The notes beneath the pieces were generated by a model. It made no database searches, had not been told where the DNA came from, and saw only the letters and a program-made list of their open reading frames with translations. Shown here in pieces: positions 1 to 7,576 of a stretch of 64,000 nt of DNA. Source of the stretch: Sphingomonas taxi. GTDB lineage: Bacteria; Pseudomonadota; Alphaproteobacteria; Sphingomonadales; Sphingomonadaceae. Within the stretch, counting starts at the first letter, position 1. Every line of letters begins with the position of its first letter. Position numbers and translations under genes: made by a program. The DNA lies in assembly GCA_003240625.1 (NCBI GenBank), contig QFMX01000003.1:186001-250000 (forward strand), read 5' to 3'.

Positions 1-159
1 CCCGAGATCGCGCGACAGGCTGGGCAACAGACCGACGATGATGAACTCGGTCGTGACGATCACGAACGCGGAGACCGCCAGCAACAGGACGGCCAGCCCA
101 TTGCCCGGCGCGGTGGCCTCGCTCGATCGGGTAGGTGGGTGCTGGACGGAAACGGGCAT
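1..159 (-). CDS. MFS transporter, N-terminal fragment (cut by left edge)
   Basis: This is the first 53 codons of a major facilitator superfamily permease; the rest lies beyond the left edge. The start ATG at 159 follows an AGGAG ribosome binding site by about eight bases. After a short polar N-terminus the first membrane helix begins, with the stretch VTTEFIIVGLLPSLSRDLG, typical of helix 1 of DHA1-type drug or sugar efflux permeases (AraJ/SotB-like). It is divergent from a LysR regulator, a common arrangement in which the regulator controls the exporter. The substrate cannot be told from this fragment. Confidence 0.8.
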   Translation of the reverse strand, partial: MPVSVQHPPTRSSEATAPGNGLAVLLLAVSAFVIVTTEFIIVGLLPSLSRDLG

Positions 160-212
160 CGGCGGAACTCCTGTTGAGCTCGCCTACATAAGCGCGATCG
201 AAATTCACGCTT

Positions 213-253
213 GCGGCATTAATTCCGCATTGTCGCGACGAATATTCCGCAAT
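213..253. promoter_or_regulatory. Candidate LysR operator in the divergent MFS/lysR promoter
   Basis: Bases 213-228 read GCGGCATTAATTCCGC, a 16-base palindrome with one mismatched pair around a central ATTAAT. The half-site ATTCCGCA recurs at 244-251, giving a second partial copy one to two helical turns away. Position, AT-rich core and dyad symmetry fit a LysR-type recognition plus activation site. Seen directly as sequence symmetry; the assignment to this regulator is inferred. Confidence 0.4.
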
Positions 254-264
254 ACGCTAGTCCC

Positions 265-1173
265 ATGATTCCATCCGAACGACTGAAGGGCATTGAGGCG
301 TTCGTCGTCTCCGCCGACACCGGCAGCTTCACCGCCGCCGCCGAGCGCCTGAACCTGACCGGTTCGGCGATCAGCAAGGGCGTCGCCCGGCTCGAGACGC
401 GGCTCGGCAGCCGGCTGTTCGAGCGGACCACGCGCCGGCTGGCGCTGACGGATCAGGGCGCGGCGTTCTATTCCACCTGCGTGCGCGTGCTCGCCGAACT
501 GGGCGACGCGGAGGCGGTACTCGCGGCGCACAAGACCGAGCCGGTCGGTCGGCTGAAGATCAACGTGCCGGTGGCGTTCGGGCGGATTCAGGTGATGCCC
601 GTGCTGCTGGACTTCTGCCGCCGCCACCCGAACCTTCGCCCGGAGATCAGCTTCAACGACCGGTTCGTCGATTTGATCGAGGAAGGTGTCGACGTCGCCG
701 TCCGGATCAGCGCGTCGGACGTCAGCGGCAACGGGCTGGGCCGCCGCGCGCTCGGTCATGAGCACCTCGTCTTCTGCGCCGCACCCGACTATCTCGCGCG
801 CCGTGGCACGCCGGTATCGGTCGAGGCCCTCGCCGAGCATGATTGCATCCTGTACGGACGCGGGGACGGCAGCACGATCGACTGGCGCTTCGGCTATGAC
901 GGCGGCACCGTCGAGCAGCGGACGATGACCGGTCGCATGACGTTGGGTAGCGCCGAGGCGCAGGTCGGTGCGGTCCGCGCCGGGTTCGGCATCGCGCAGC
1001 TCGCGACATGGCTGATCCACGACGAGCTCAGCCGCGGCGAGCTGGTCGAGATCCTGCCCGGGCACGCGACTGCCGGCCTGCCGCTGCACCTCGTCTGGCC
1101 GCGAAGTCGCCAGCTCAATCCGAAGGTCGATGCGTTCGTCGAGGCGCTCGCGGACGGCCTGCGTATAGCCTGA
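265..1173 (+). CDS. LysR-family transcriptional regulator
   Basis: A 302-residue DNA-binding regulator of standard LysR length. The N-terminal winged helix-turn-helix occupies about residues 1-65, with the family pattern of GSFTAAAERLNLTGSAISKGVARLE followed by LGSRLFERTTRRLALTDQG. A LysR substrate-binding domain follows, with the expected effector-domain segments such as VDVAVRISASD. The ATG at 265 places the HTH at the normal distance from the N-terminus. It is divergent from the MFS exporter gene with about 105 bases between the two starts, so it probably autoregulates and controls that exporter. The effector cannot be predicted. Confidence 0.92.
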   Translation: MIPSERLKGIEAFVVSADTGSFTAAAERLNLTGSAISKGVARLETRLGSRLFERTTRRLALTDQGAAFYSTCVRVLAELGDAEAVLAAHKTEPVGRLKINVPVAFGRIQVMPVLLDFCRRHPNLRPEISFNDRFVDLIEEGVDVAVRISASDVSGNGLGRRALGHEHLVFCAAPDYLARRGTPVSVEALAEHDCILYGRGDGSTIDWRFGYDGGTVEQRTMTGRMTLGSAEAQVGAVRAGFGIAQLATWLIHDELSRGELVEILPGHATAGLPLHLVWPRSRQLNPKVDAFVEALADGLRIA

Positions 1174-1326
1174 GGTAGCACGCCGGCTCGACAGCTATCG
1201 CTCGCTCTTAGTTTACCCAAGTCGCCTTACGCGCGAACATCGCCTTAGGCGTGGTGTCCAAAATCATGCTATCGCTTCCCCAAAGGGCGCAGGCCTGCGA
1301 TCAAGTACCGAGGGGGGCGGTGCAAG

Positions 1327-2016
1327 ATGACAATCGATTCCATATTGGCCGAGTCCATCTTGGCGAACGCCGCGGCGGCCGATCCCGGATCGGTCGACAC
1401 CGACAGCGCCGACGCGAAATCGAACCAGCGCCTCGTGCGGCTTGTCACCGACAGTCCGATCCCGTCGGTGATCAGCGATCCCCGCCTGCCCGACAACCCG
1501 ATCGTGGCGTGCAACCAGCCGTTCTGCGACCTGACCGGCTATCCCGCGGACGAGGTGATCGGGCGCAATTGCCGGTTCCTGTCGGGGCCGGCGACCGAGC
1601 CCTGGTTGTCGGAGGAGATCCGCCGCGGCGTGCGCGAGCACAAGCCGGTGCTAGTCGAGATCCTCAACTACAAGCGCAACGGCCAGCCGTTCCGCAACGC
1701 CGTGCTGGTCGCGCCGCTGTACGACGAGGAAGACCGGCTGCTGTATTTCCTCGGCTCGCAAGTCGAGATCGACACCAACGCCGCGCCGCCGACCAGCATG
1801 CGACGCATCCGTGCGGCGGAAATGGTCAAGGCGCTGTCGCCGCGCCAGGGCCAGGTGCTCAAGTTCGTCGCGCAGGGCCTGCTCAACAAGCAGATCGCCG
1901 CCGAACTGGGGTTGGCCGAGAAGACGGTGAAGATGCACCGCGCGATCCTGATGGACCGGCTCGGCCTGACGACCACCGCGGACCTGATCCGGCTCGCGGT
2001 CGAGGCCGGGCTCTAA
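1327..2016 (+). CDS. LOV-HTH blue-light-responsive transcription factor (EL222-like)
   Basis: A 229-residue protein with an N-terminal LOV/PAS domain (about residues 38-150) and a C-terminal LuxR-type helix-turn-helix (about 165-229). The LOV core carries GRNCRFLSG, whose Cys82 is the residue that forms the light-induced flavin adduct, plus flavin contacts NYKRNG (Asn114), FRN (Asn124) and FLGSQ (Gln145). The HTH has the GerE-type pattern SPRQGQVLKFVAQGLLNKQIAAELGLAEKTVKMH. Order and length match EL222 of Erythrobacter litoralis (222 residues), in which light releases the HTH to dimerise and bind DNA. It lies 274 bases upstream of the rhodopsin-blh operon on the same strand, which suggests it controls those genes. 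Family assignment is firm; the target is inferred. Confidence 0.92.
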   Translation: MTIDSILAESILANAAAADPGSVDTDSADAKSNQRLVRLVTDSPIPSVISDPRLPDNPIVACNQPFCDLTGYPADEVIGRNCRFLSGPATEPWLSEEIRRGVREHKPVLVEILNYKRNGQPFRNAVLVAPLYDEEDRLLYFLGSQVEIDTNAAPPTSMRRIRAAEMVKALSPRQGQVLKFVAQGLLNKQIAAELGLAEKTVKMHRAILMDRLGLTTTADLIRLAVEAGL

Positions 2017-2080
2017 GCCATATCGCATGTCGCATATGGGCCAAGGTCCGTATCGCCCCCCGCCCCACCCAAGCGTATTT

Positions 2081-2092
2081 AGTCCATGGTCG
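2081..2092 (+). promoter_or_regulatory. EL222-type operator-like sequence upstream of rhodopsin
   Basis: The bases AGTCCATGGTCG agree at 11 of 12 positions with the consensus RGNCYWWRGNCY that I recall for EL222-type LOV-HTH proteins; only the last base differs. The site is about 200 bases before the rhodopsin start and 65 bases after the stop of the LOV-HTH gene. The match is my own reading, the consensus is from memory, and a 12-base degenerate pattern occurs by chance fairly often. Confidence 0.35.
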
Positions 2093-2290
2093 TCACAGCG
2101 GCTGGGTCTCGGACCGTATTAGCCATCGGTTCCGCGGCTCGGGTGGAATTCCCTCCGTTACCCTTTGAAGTCGCTGTGGCGCCATCCCCGGGTGGACCGA
2201 AACCGATCACTCCGTCGGCCCTCGCTCTCCCGCAACAAGGCCGGTTCGCCAGCGTAGCGGGCGCGGCACAGCAAGGTGATGGAGACCTTC

Positions 2291-3058
2291 ATGGACAGCA
2301 TAACCCCGTTCCAGTTCTCGCTGGTATATAACGCGTTCTCATTCACGTTCGCGACGATGGCCGCGACGACCGCCTTCCTGTGGCTGTGCCGATCGCAGGT
2401 CGCGCCGGCGTACCGTACCGCCGTCACCATCTCGGGGCTGGTGACCGCGATCGCCGCCTATCATTACCTGCGGATCTTCGAGAGCTGGAACGAGACCTAT
2501 TCGCTCAAGGACGGGATCATCACGGGCACCGGGTTCGCGTTCAACGACGCCTATCGCTATGTCGACTGGCTGCTGACAGTGCCGCTGCTGCTGATCGAGC
2601 TGGTGCTGGTGATGCGGTTGTCGCCCGAGGAGACCTCGTCGAAGACCGTCCGTCTCGGCTCGGCCGCGGCGCTGATGATCGTCCTGGGCTATCCTGGCGA
2701 AATCGCGACCGACATCCCGACCCGCGCCCTGTGGGGCACGCTGTCGTCGATCCCGTTCGTCTATATCGTCTGGGAGCTGTTCCGCGGGCTCGGCGACTCG
2801 ATCGAGCAGCAGCCGGCCGTCGCGCGCAGCTTGGTGCGCAAGGCCCGCCTGCTGACCTTCGCGTCGTGGGGTTTCTACCCGATCGTCTACATGGCACCCT
2901 ATGCCGGGATCAGCGGCGCGACCGCGACAACCGTCATCCAGCTCGGCTACACCATCGCGGACATCGTCGCGAAGGCTGGCGTCGGCGTGCTGATCTACAT
3001 GATCTCCGTCCGCAAGTCGCAGGTCGAGGCGCATGGCGTCGCCGTCCACAATCATTGA
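2291..3058 (+). CDS. Light-driven proton-pumping rhodopsin (xanthorhodopsin/proteorhodopsin type)
   Basis: A seven-helix microbial rhodopsin of 255 residues in the inner membrane that pumps protons outward using retinal. Helix C has YRYVDWLLTVPLLLIELVLVM, giving Asp92 as proton acceptor, Thr96, and Glu103 as donor: the DTE motif of proton pumps. Leu100 at the tuning position predicts green absorption. His58 in helix B matches the proteorhodopsin histidine paired with the acceptor, and Lys228 in helix G (ADIVAKAGVG) binds retinal. Helix E reads LWGTLSS; Gly149 aligns with xanthorhodopsin Gly156, which makes room for a carotenoid antenna. I chose ATG 2291 because GGAG sits six bases upstream; starts at 2276 and 2279 lack a spaced site. 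The gene overlaps blh by 26 bases. Confidence 0.95.
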   Translation: MDSITPFQFSLVYNAFSFTFATMAATTAFLWLCRSQVAPAYRTAVTISGLVTAIAAYHYLRIFESWNETYSLKDGIITGTGFAFNDAYRYVDWLLTVPLLLIELVLVMRLSPEETSSKTVRLGSAAALMIVLGYPGEIATDIPTRALWGTLSSIPFVYIVWELFRGLGDSIEQQPAVARSLVRKARLLTFASWGFYPIVYMAPYAGISGATATTVIQLGYTIADIVAKAGVGVLIYMISVRKSQVEAHGVAVHNH

Positions 3059-4055
3059 TACCGATGCTTCCGCTCGGGTTGCGGCATCGGCTGCCGTGAC
3101 GAGCCTAGGCCGCCGCGTCCCCTCGGGGCGCGGCGGCTTCGTGCATCCCGGATTCTGGCTGGCCGCCTTGTACCTCGCGACCGCATTGGCTGCGGGACTG
3201 TCGCTCGATGGACCTATCGCAACGCTGATCGCCACGATCGTCTTTATCGGCGGAGGCATGCCGCATGGCGCCTACGACATCGCGTTGCTCGCGCGTACCG
3301 GCCGGCTCGGACGCCACGGCCTCGCGCTTGCGGTCGGTGGCTATGTCGGGATCGCCGTCGCGATGGCCGTGATGTGGGTAGTAAGCCCGCTGATCGCGCT
3401 GGTCCTGTTCGTCGCGGTCGCCTCGGTCCATTTCGGCGAGGACTGGACGATGATCGACGAGCCTTTGCTCAAGGTCGCGGCCGGGACCGCGATCATCGCC
3501 GCGCCCGCGATCGGCCACCCGGCGGAGGTCGCGCGGTTGTTCGTCGCGATGGTAGGCGGGCCCGGTGGCGAGACGGTCGCGCGGTCGCTGATCGCGGTCG
3601 CGCCGGTCGCGCTGCTGGTCACGATCGTCGGCATCAGCGACGCCTGGCGGAACAGTGCGCGCGAATGGGCTGCGGCGACGGCGGTTGCGATATTAAGCCT
3701 GATTATCGCGCCGCCGGTTGCCGGGTTCGCGCTGTTCTTCGTGTTCCTGCACTCGCCGCGTCATCTGGCCGATGCACGGATCACGCTGGGCGGGGTGTCG
3801 CAGCGCTGGTGGCTGGCGACGGGGGCGGCGTTGTCGGTGGCGGCGATCGGCGGCTGGGTCCTGTTCGCCAGCATCCTTGGACGGTCCCTGCCCACGGACC
3901 TGACTGCGCAGGCGTTCCAGTTGCTCGCGACCGTCGCGGTGCCGCATCTGGCATTTTCGAAATGGATCGAGCGGCGGCTGGCGCGGGGCAATCGCCAGAA
4001 CTTACCGGCATCAGGGGCTGGCGAGGATCTGCTCGGCAAGGTGTCGGCCGGATAG
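3033..4055 (+). CDS. blh: Brp/Blh-family beta-carotene 15,15'-dioxygenase
   Basis: A 340-residue polytopic membrane enzyme that cleaves beta-carotene with O2 to two molecules of retinal, the chromophore of the rhodopsin encoded just upstream. Family motifs are present in order: GGGMPHGAYD (His78), SVHFGEDW (His133), FFVFLHSPRHL (His240, His244) and VPHLAFSKW (His305); conserved histidines bind the catalytic iron. Several hydrophobic helices run through the protein. Its start lies inside the last codons of the rhodopsin gene, so the pair is a translationally coupled operon. The 3' end overlaps the convergent oxidoreductase gene by 45 bases. Confidence 0.93.
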   Translation: MASPSTIIDTDASARVAASAAVTSLGRRVPSGRGGFVHPGFWLAALYLATALAAGLSLDGPIATLIATIVFIGGGMPHGAYDIALLARTGRLGRHGLALAVGGYVGIAVAMAVMWVVSPLIALVLFVAVASVHFGEDWTMIDEPLLKVAAGTAIIAAPAIGHPAEVARLFVAMVGGPGGETVARSLIAVAPVALLVTIVGISDAWRNSAREWAAATAVAILSLIIAPPVAGFALFFVFLHSPRHLADARITLGGVSQRWWLATGAALSVAAIGGWVLFASILGRSLPTDLTAQAFQLLATVAVPHLAFSKWIERRLARGNRQNLPASGAGEDLLGKVSAG

Positions 4056-4946
4056 CCAGGCGCTTTCGATCCGCGGTGCCACCAGCCAGTCGCCCGCCGC
4101 GCCGATCCGCTCGCCGGCGTTCCAGAGCGACCCGAGATCGAGCCCTGCCGTCTTTGCGTAGCGCCAGCGATGGGCGGTACGAAATATCGGTGTGGGTAGT
4201 CCTTCCTCGGCGTGCTCGGCCAGCGCAGCCTGCAACTGATCGATCACGGTATCGGCGGGCTGCTCCAGATGTTGGCTTGACCAGTCCGGCGTCGCCTGGA
4301 CGACCCAGGATTCCGGGCCGCGACGTCCCGGCTTCGCGCTGTTCCGCGCCGCCCAGCCGATGATCCCGGAATTCTTGAGCACGTCGTGCGGGATCGTCGG
4401 CGGCGCGTCGAAGGCGAACATCGCCGTCCAACAGGGTGCCGACCGGCAGCCCAAAGCTTCGCTCGCCATCGCCGGATCGTGCGGTGCCAGCAACGGCGCG
4501 GCCTGTTCCGCGGGCGTTGCGATGACGACGGTGTCGAACAACGCGCCCGTCGTATCGGGTTCGACGACCCAGCCCGCGGCCGTCCGGCGAACATCGGTGA
4601 TGCGAGAATTCCAGCGTACGTCGGTTTGCGCGGCGAGATGTTTGACGATGGCGTTCATGCCGGGCGTGCCGACCCATGCATCGGGGCCGGCGGCGGGCCA
4701 GGGCGCGACGATTCCGGCCGCCTGCCATGCATGCATCGCGGCAACGAAGTCCGGGTCGCGCATCGTCAGATATTGCGCGCCGTGATCGAAGGCTGTCTCG
4801 CCGGCGGGGGTGTCGGAGCGCCGCGTCGCCATGCGCCCACCGGCGCCACGCCCCTTGTCGAACAGTGTCACCGCACAGCCATCCTGCTGGAGACGCATCG
4901 CGCAGGACAATCCCGCGATACCCGCACCCACGATCGCAACCTTCAC
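4011..4946 (-). CDS. FAD-dependent oxidoreductase, amine-oxidase/renalase-like (COG3380)
   Basis: A 311-residue soluble flavoprotein. The N-terminus is a Rossmann dinucleotide-binding fold, KVAIVGAGIAGLSCAMRL (GxGxxG), followed by an acidic-residue end of strand 2 and GRGAGGRMATRR, the second FAD motif of the amine-oxidase superfamily. Near residues 285-295 GAAGDWLVAPRIESAWLSG is the C-terminal FAD-binding GD motif. I chose GTG 4946 because GGAG lies six bases upstream; a TTG four codons earlier has no ribosome binding site. The substrate is unknown; the family includes NAD(P)H-isomer oxidases (renalase type). It converges with blh, overlapping it by 45 bases, so transcripts of the two genes could interfere. 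Confidence 0.8.
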   Translation of the reverse strand: MKVAIVGAGIAGLSCAMRLQQDGCAVTLFDKGRGAGGRMATRRSDTPAGETAFDHGAQYLTMRDPDFVAAMHAWQAAGIVAPWPAAGPDAWVGTPGMNAIVKHLAAQTDVRWNSRITDVRRTAAGWVVEPDTTGALFDTVVIATPAEQAAPLLAPHDPAMASEALGCRSAPCWTAMFAFDAPPTIPHDVLKNSGIIGWAARNSAKPGRRGPESWVVQATPDWSSQHLEQPADTVIDQLQAALAEHAEEGLPTPIFRTAHRWRYAKTAGLDLGSLWNAGERIGAAGDWLVAPRIESAWLSGRHLAEQILASP

Positions 4947-4962
4947 GCATGTCTCCAAACAA

Positions 4963-4992
4963 CGATACCGGGACGATCAGGTCCCGGTATCG
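4963..4992 (-). terminator. Rho-independent terminator after the fasciclin gene
   Basis: A perfect 12-base inverted repeat, CGATACCGGGAC and GTCCCGGTATCG, encloses a six-base loop. On the minus strand it begins 26 bases after the fasciclin stop codon and is followed by a short T-rich tract (TTGTTT), just before the ribosome binding site of the next minus-strand gene. It should end the fasciclin transcript and insulate the oxidoreductase gene. Confidence 0.75.
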
Positions 4993-5017
4993 AGTACATA
5001 TCAATTACGCTGGGCGA

Positions 5018-5443
5018 TCAACCGGTTGGTAGCAGGACCGTGTCGATCGCGTGGATCACGCCGTTGGTGCAGGCGATGTCGGCGGAGATCACGCGCGCAC
5101 CGTTGACGGTGACGCCGTCGGTGCCGTCGACATGCACGGTCGAGCCGCCCGCAGTCGCGGGATCGAGAACCTTGCCGCTCACATCACCGGCCATAACCGC
5201 GCCCGGCAGGACGTGGAGGAGCAGGATCGCGGTAAGCTTGTCCTTGTTCTCCGGCTTGACGAGGTCGTCGACGGTGCCTGCCGGCAGCGCCGCGAACGCC
5301 GCGTCGGTCGGCGCGAAGACGGTGAACGGACCCTCGCCCTTTAAGGTATCAGCGAGGCCTGCCGCGCCGACGGCGGCAACCAGTGTCGTGAACGACCCTG
5401 CGGCAACCGCGGTGTCGACGATGTCATGCTTGGTATCGGTCAT
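5018..5443 (-). CDS. Fasciclin (FAS1) domain protein
   Basis: A 141-residue protein that is essentially one FAS1 domain, an ancient cell-adhesion or ligand-binding fold. The two conserved FAS1 blocks are visible: GPFTVFAPTDAAFAALP (H1, residues about 38-54) and LLLHVLPGAV (H2 region, about 74-83), ending in NGVIHAIDTVLLP. Most bacterial single-FAS1 proteins are secreted, but here the N-terminus (MTDTKHDIVDTAVAAG) has no hydrophobic core, so no signal peptide is evident. AGGA about seven bases before the ATG supports the start. The gene is monocistronic, with a hairpin upstream and a strong terminator downstream. The ligand is unknown. Confidence 0.85.
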   Translation of the reverse strand: MTDTKHDIVDTAVAAGSFTTLVAAVGAAGLADTLKGEGPFTVFAPTDAAFAALPAGTVDDLVKPENKDKLTAILLLHVLPGAVMAGDVSGKVLDPATAGGSTVHVDGTDGVTVNGARVISADIACTNGVIHAIDTVLLPTG

Positions 5444-5513
5444 GGTCTATCCTGAAATCGGAGGCTGATGCCGGTGTCCGGCGCGCGTCCTTCCCATCAA
5501 GCCCATGTCGGTG

Positions 5514-5537
5514 CGATATGACCTTTGGGTCGTATCG
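5514..5537. terminator. Hairpin between the flavin monooxygenase and fasciclin genes
   Basis: CGATATGACC and GGTCGTATCG form a ten-base stem with one T-G pair and a four-base loop (TTTG). It lies in the 125-base gap after the minus-strand monooxygenase stop and before the fasciclin start. There is no T tract on the minus strand, so it may be a weak terminator or a regulatory hairpin rather than a classical intrinsic terminator. Confidence 0.4.
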
Positions 5538-5568
5538 TACGCCCCAGCAAGCACGTAATCAGAGCCGC

Positions 5569-6645
5569 TCAGGCGTCGGCAATGACCGATAATGGCGCAT
5601 GGTTCATCCGCGGCAGGACGTGGCGCGCGAACAGGTCGGCTTCCGCGGCGTGGGGATAGCCGGAGAGGATGAACGCCTCGATCCCCATATCCTGGTACAT
5701 GGCGAGCTTGGCGAGCACCTGGTCGGGATCGCCGACGATCGCCGCGCCACACCCCGATCGCGCGCGGCCGATGCCGGTCCACAGATTGTCCTCGGCATAG
5801 CCATCGGCCGATGCGCCCTCGCGCAGGGCCGCCTGCGCCGCGACGCCGGCAGACCCCGAATCCAGCGACTTGGCACGGATCGCCGCGCCCTGCTCGGCAT
5901 CCAGCTTCGAGAGAAGGCGATCGGCGTATACCCGTGCCTCGTCCTCGGTGTCGCGGACGATGACGTGCGCGCGGTAGCCGAAGCGCAGCGTGCGGCCGTG
6001 GCGGGCGGCGCGCGCGGTCATGTCGGCGATGATCTCGGCGACCTTCTCGCGCGTGTCGGGCCACATCAGATAGACGTCGCATTCCTTCGCCGCCGCCTCG
6101 CGCGCGTCCGGCGACAGCCCGCCGAAATACAGCAACGGCGCCCTGCCGGAGACCGTGCCGATCCGCGGCGGATCGAGCTTCAGTTTCCAGAACTCGCCGT
6201 CGTGATCGAGCGGCTCGCCGTTTAGCAGCGTCTTGAGAATCCGCATCAGCTCGACCGTGCGGGCGTAGCGCGGGCCGGAAGCGAGCGTCTCGCCGGGCAG
6301 GTCCGACGAGATGATGTTGATGTTGAGCCGTCCGCCGAGCATCCGGTCGATCGTCGCGATCTGGCGTGCGAGTTGCGGTGGCCAGCTTTCGCCGACGCGC
6401 ACCGCCATCAACAGCGCCATCCGCCGGAGCATCGGCGCGATCGCCGCGGCGAACGCGGTGGTGTCGAGGCCAAGCGCATAGCCGGAGGGGAGAAGGATGT
6501 TGTCGTAGCCGCCGGTCTCCGCCTGGAGGACGATATCCCGGCAATGCTCCCAAGTCGATTGCAGCCGGGAATCTGGCACGCCGAGGAACTCGTAATCGTC
6601 GTCGCACAGCGCCGAGAACCAGCTGACTTCGCAGGATTTGGTCAC
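5569..6645 (-). CDS. LLM-class FMNH2-dependent monooxygenase, SsuD-like
   Basis: A 358-residue TIM-barrel flavin monooxygenase closely patterned on alkanesulfonate monooxygenase SsuD. Shared segments include ARQIATIDRMLGGRLNINI, PLLYFGGLSPDAREAAAKE, a CDVYLMWPDT segment, RAHVIVRDTEDEARVYADRLL and LWTGIGRARSGCGAAIVGDPDQV, ending in a SGYPH motif. Such enzymes use reduced FMN and O2 to attack sulfonates or related compounds. No flavin reductase or sulfonate ABC importer is nearby, so the substrate is open. I chose GTG 6645: it overlaps the upstream aldo/keto reductase stop as GTGA and places SWFSAL at the normal N-terminus; the open frame upstream is out-of-frame reductase sequence. Confidence 0.85.
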   Translation of the reverse strand: MTKSCEVSWFSALCDDDYEFLGVPDSRLQSTWEHCRDIVLQAETGGYDNILLPSGYALGLDTTAFAAAIAPMLRRMALLMAVRVGESWPPQLARQIATIDRMLGGRLNINIISSDLPGETLASGPRYARTVELMRILKTLLNGEPLDHDGEFWKLKLDPPRIGTVSGRAPLLYFGGLSPDAREAAAKECDVYLMWPDTREKVAEIIADMTARAARHGRTLRFGYRAHVIVRDTEDEARVYADRLLSKLDAEQGAAIRAKSLDSGSAGVAAQAALREGASADGYAEDNLWTGIGRARSGCGAAIVGDPDQVLAKLAMYQDMGIEAFILSGYPHAAEADLFARHVLPRMNHAPLSVIADA

Positions 6646-7550
6646 GGCAGCGCCTCGCCGCGCGCCGCGACCAGGACGTCGTACCAGTCCTGCCGGGTCC
6701 AGGTGATCGCGAACGCCTGCGCGAGTTCGGCTATCCGCGCCGGGTTCTGCGTGCCGACGATCGGGATCGCGCGCACCGGATGCGCCATGATCCAACTATA
6801 CGCGGCCGCCGCCCGGCTCGCGCCCGTCTCGGCGGCCTTGCGATCGAGCGCCGCCGCCACTGCTGCGCTGCGCGCGTCGGCGGGCACACCGAGCCGGCCA
6901 CCGCCGAGCGGCGACCAGGCGAGCACCGCCATGCCGCGCTCCATCGCCTGATCGAACAGCCCGTTTTCGAGCGGTTCGAGGTGGAGCGGCGAGAACTCCG
7001 GCTGATGGCTGACGAGCGGAATGGTCAGGAACGACGCCAGCGCCTGTGCCTGCGCGGGCGTGTAGTTCGACACGCCGACCGCGCGCACCTTGCCCGCCGT
7101 GACCATATCCTCGAGCGCGCGCGCCGCTTCCTGCGGGTGCGTGAGGATGTCGGGGCGATGGATCTGGTAGAGATCGACCTGCTCGACCCCGAGCCGGGTC
7201 AGCGAGGCATCGAGCGCCTTCGCCAGATAGGCCGGGCTGGAATCATACGGCAGCGGCGGGAGGATACCGCCCTTGGTGGACAGGATCATCCGCTCGCGCA
7301 GGCCGGGCGCCTCTGCGAAGATCCGGCCGAGCAGCACTTCCGCATCGCCGAACCCGCCGGCGCCATCGAAACCATAGATGTCGGCGGTGTCGAACAGCGT
7401 GACGCCCGCCTCGAACGCCGCCTCGATCAGCGCGCGTCCTTCGGCGACGCCGACTCCGGCGAACCGCCACATGCCCCAGGCTATCGGGCTGACAAGGATT
7501 CCGCTCTTGCCGAGGGGAATGGCTTTGGGTGTAGGATCAAGCTGCGACAT
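6642..7550 (-). CDS. Aldo/keto reductase
   Basis: A roughly 302-residue NADPH-dependent oxidoreductase with the (beta/alpha)8 fold of the aldo/keto reductase superfamily. The catalytic tetrad is intact: Asp54 and Tyr59 in LFDTADIYG, Lys93 in LSTKGG and His131 in YQIHRPD (numbering from the MSQ start). The cofactor segment near the C-terminus reads IPIVGTQNPARIAEL. Overall it resembles the YdhF group. The next gene, the SsuD-like monooxygenase, starts within its stop codon (GTGA), so the two are co-translated. The start is either ATG 7550 or GTG 7559; neither has a clear Shine-Dalgarno. It is divergent from the Gfo/Idh/MocA gene with about 26 bases between starts. Substrate unknown. Confidence 0.88.
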   Translation of the reverse strand: MSQLDPTPKAIPLGKSGILVSPIAWGMWRFAGVGVAEGRALIEAAFEAGVTLFDTADIYGFDGAGGFGDAEVLLGRIFAEAPGLRERMILSTKGGILPPLPYDSSPAYLAKALDASLTRLGVEQVDLYQIHRPDILTHPQEAARALEDMVTAGKVRAVGVSNYTPAQAQALASFLTIPLVSHQPEFSPLHLEPLENGLFDQAMERGMAVLAWSPLGGGRLGVPADARSAAVAAALDRKAAETGASRAAAAYSWIMAHPVRAIPIVGTQNPARIAELAQAFAITWTRQDWYDVLVAARGEALP

Positions 7551-7576
7551 CGCTGTCACGAATAGGGGTAATAGGC

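Noticed and set aside
2017..2040. CCATAT...ATATGG arms after the LOV-HTH stop as a terminator
   Set aside because: Only six base pairs with a ten-base interior and no T tract; too weak to call.
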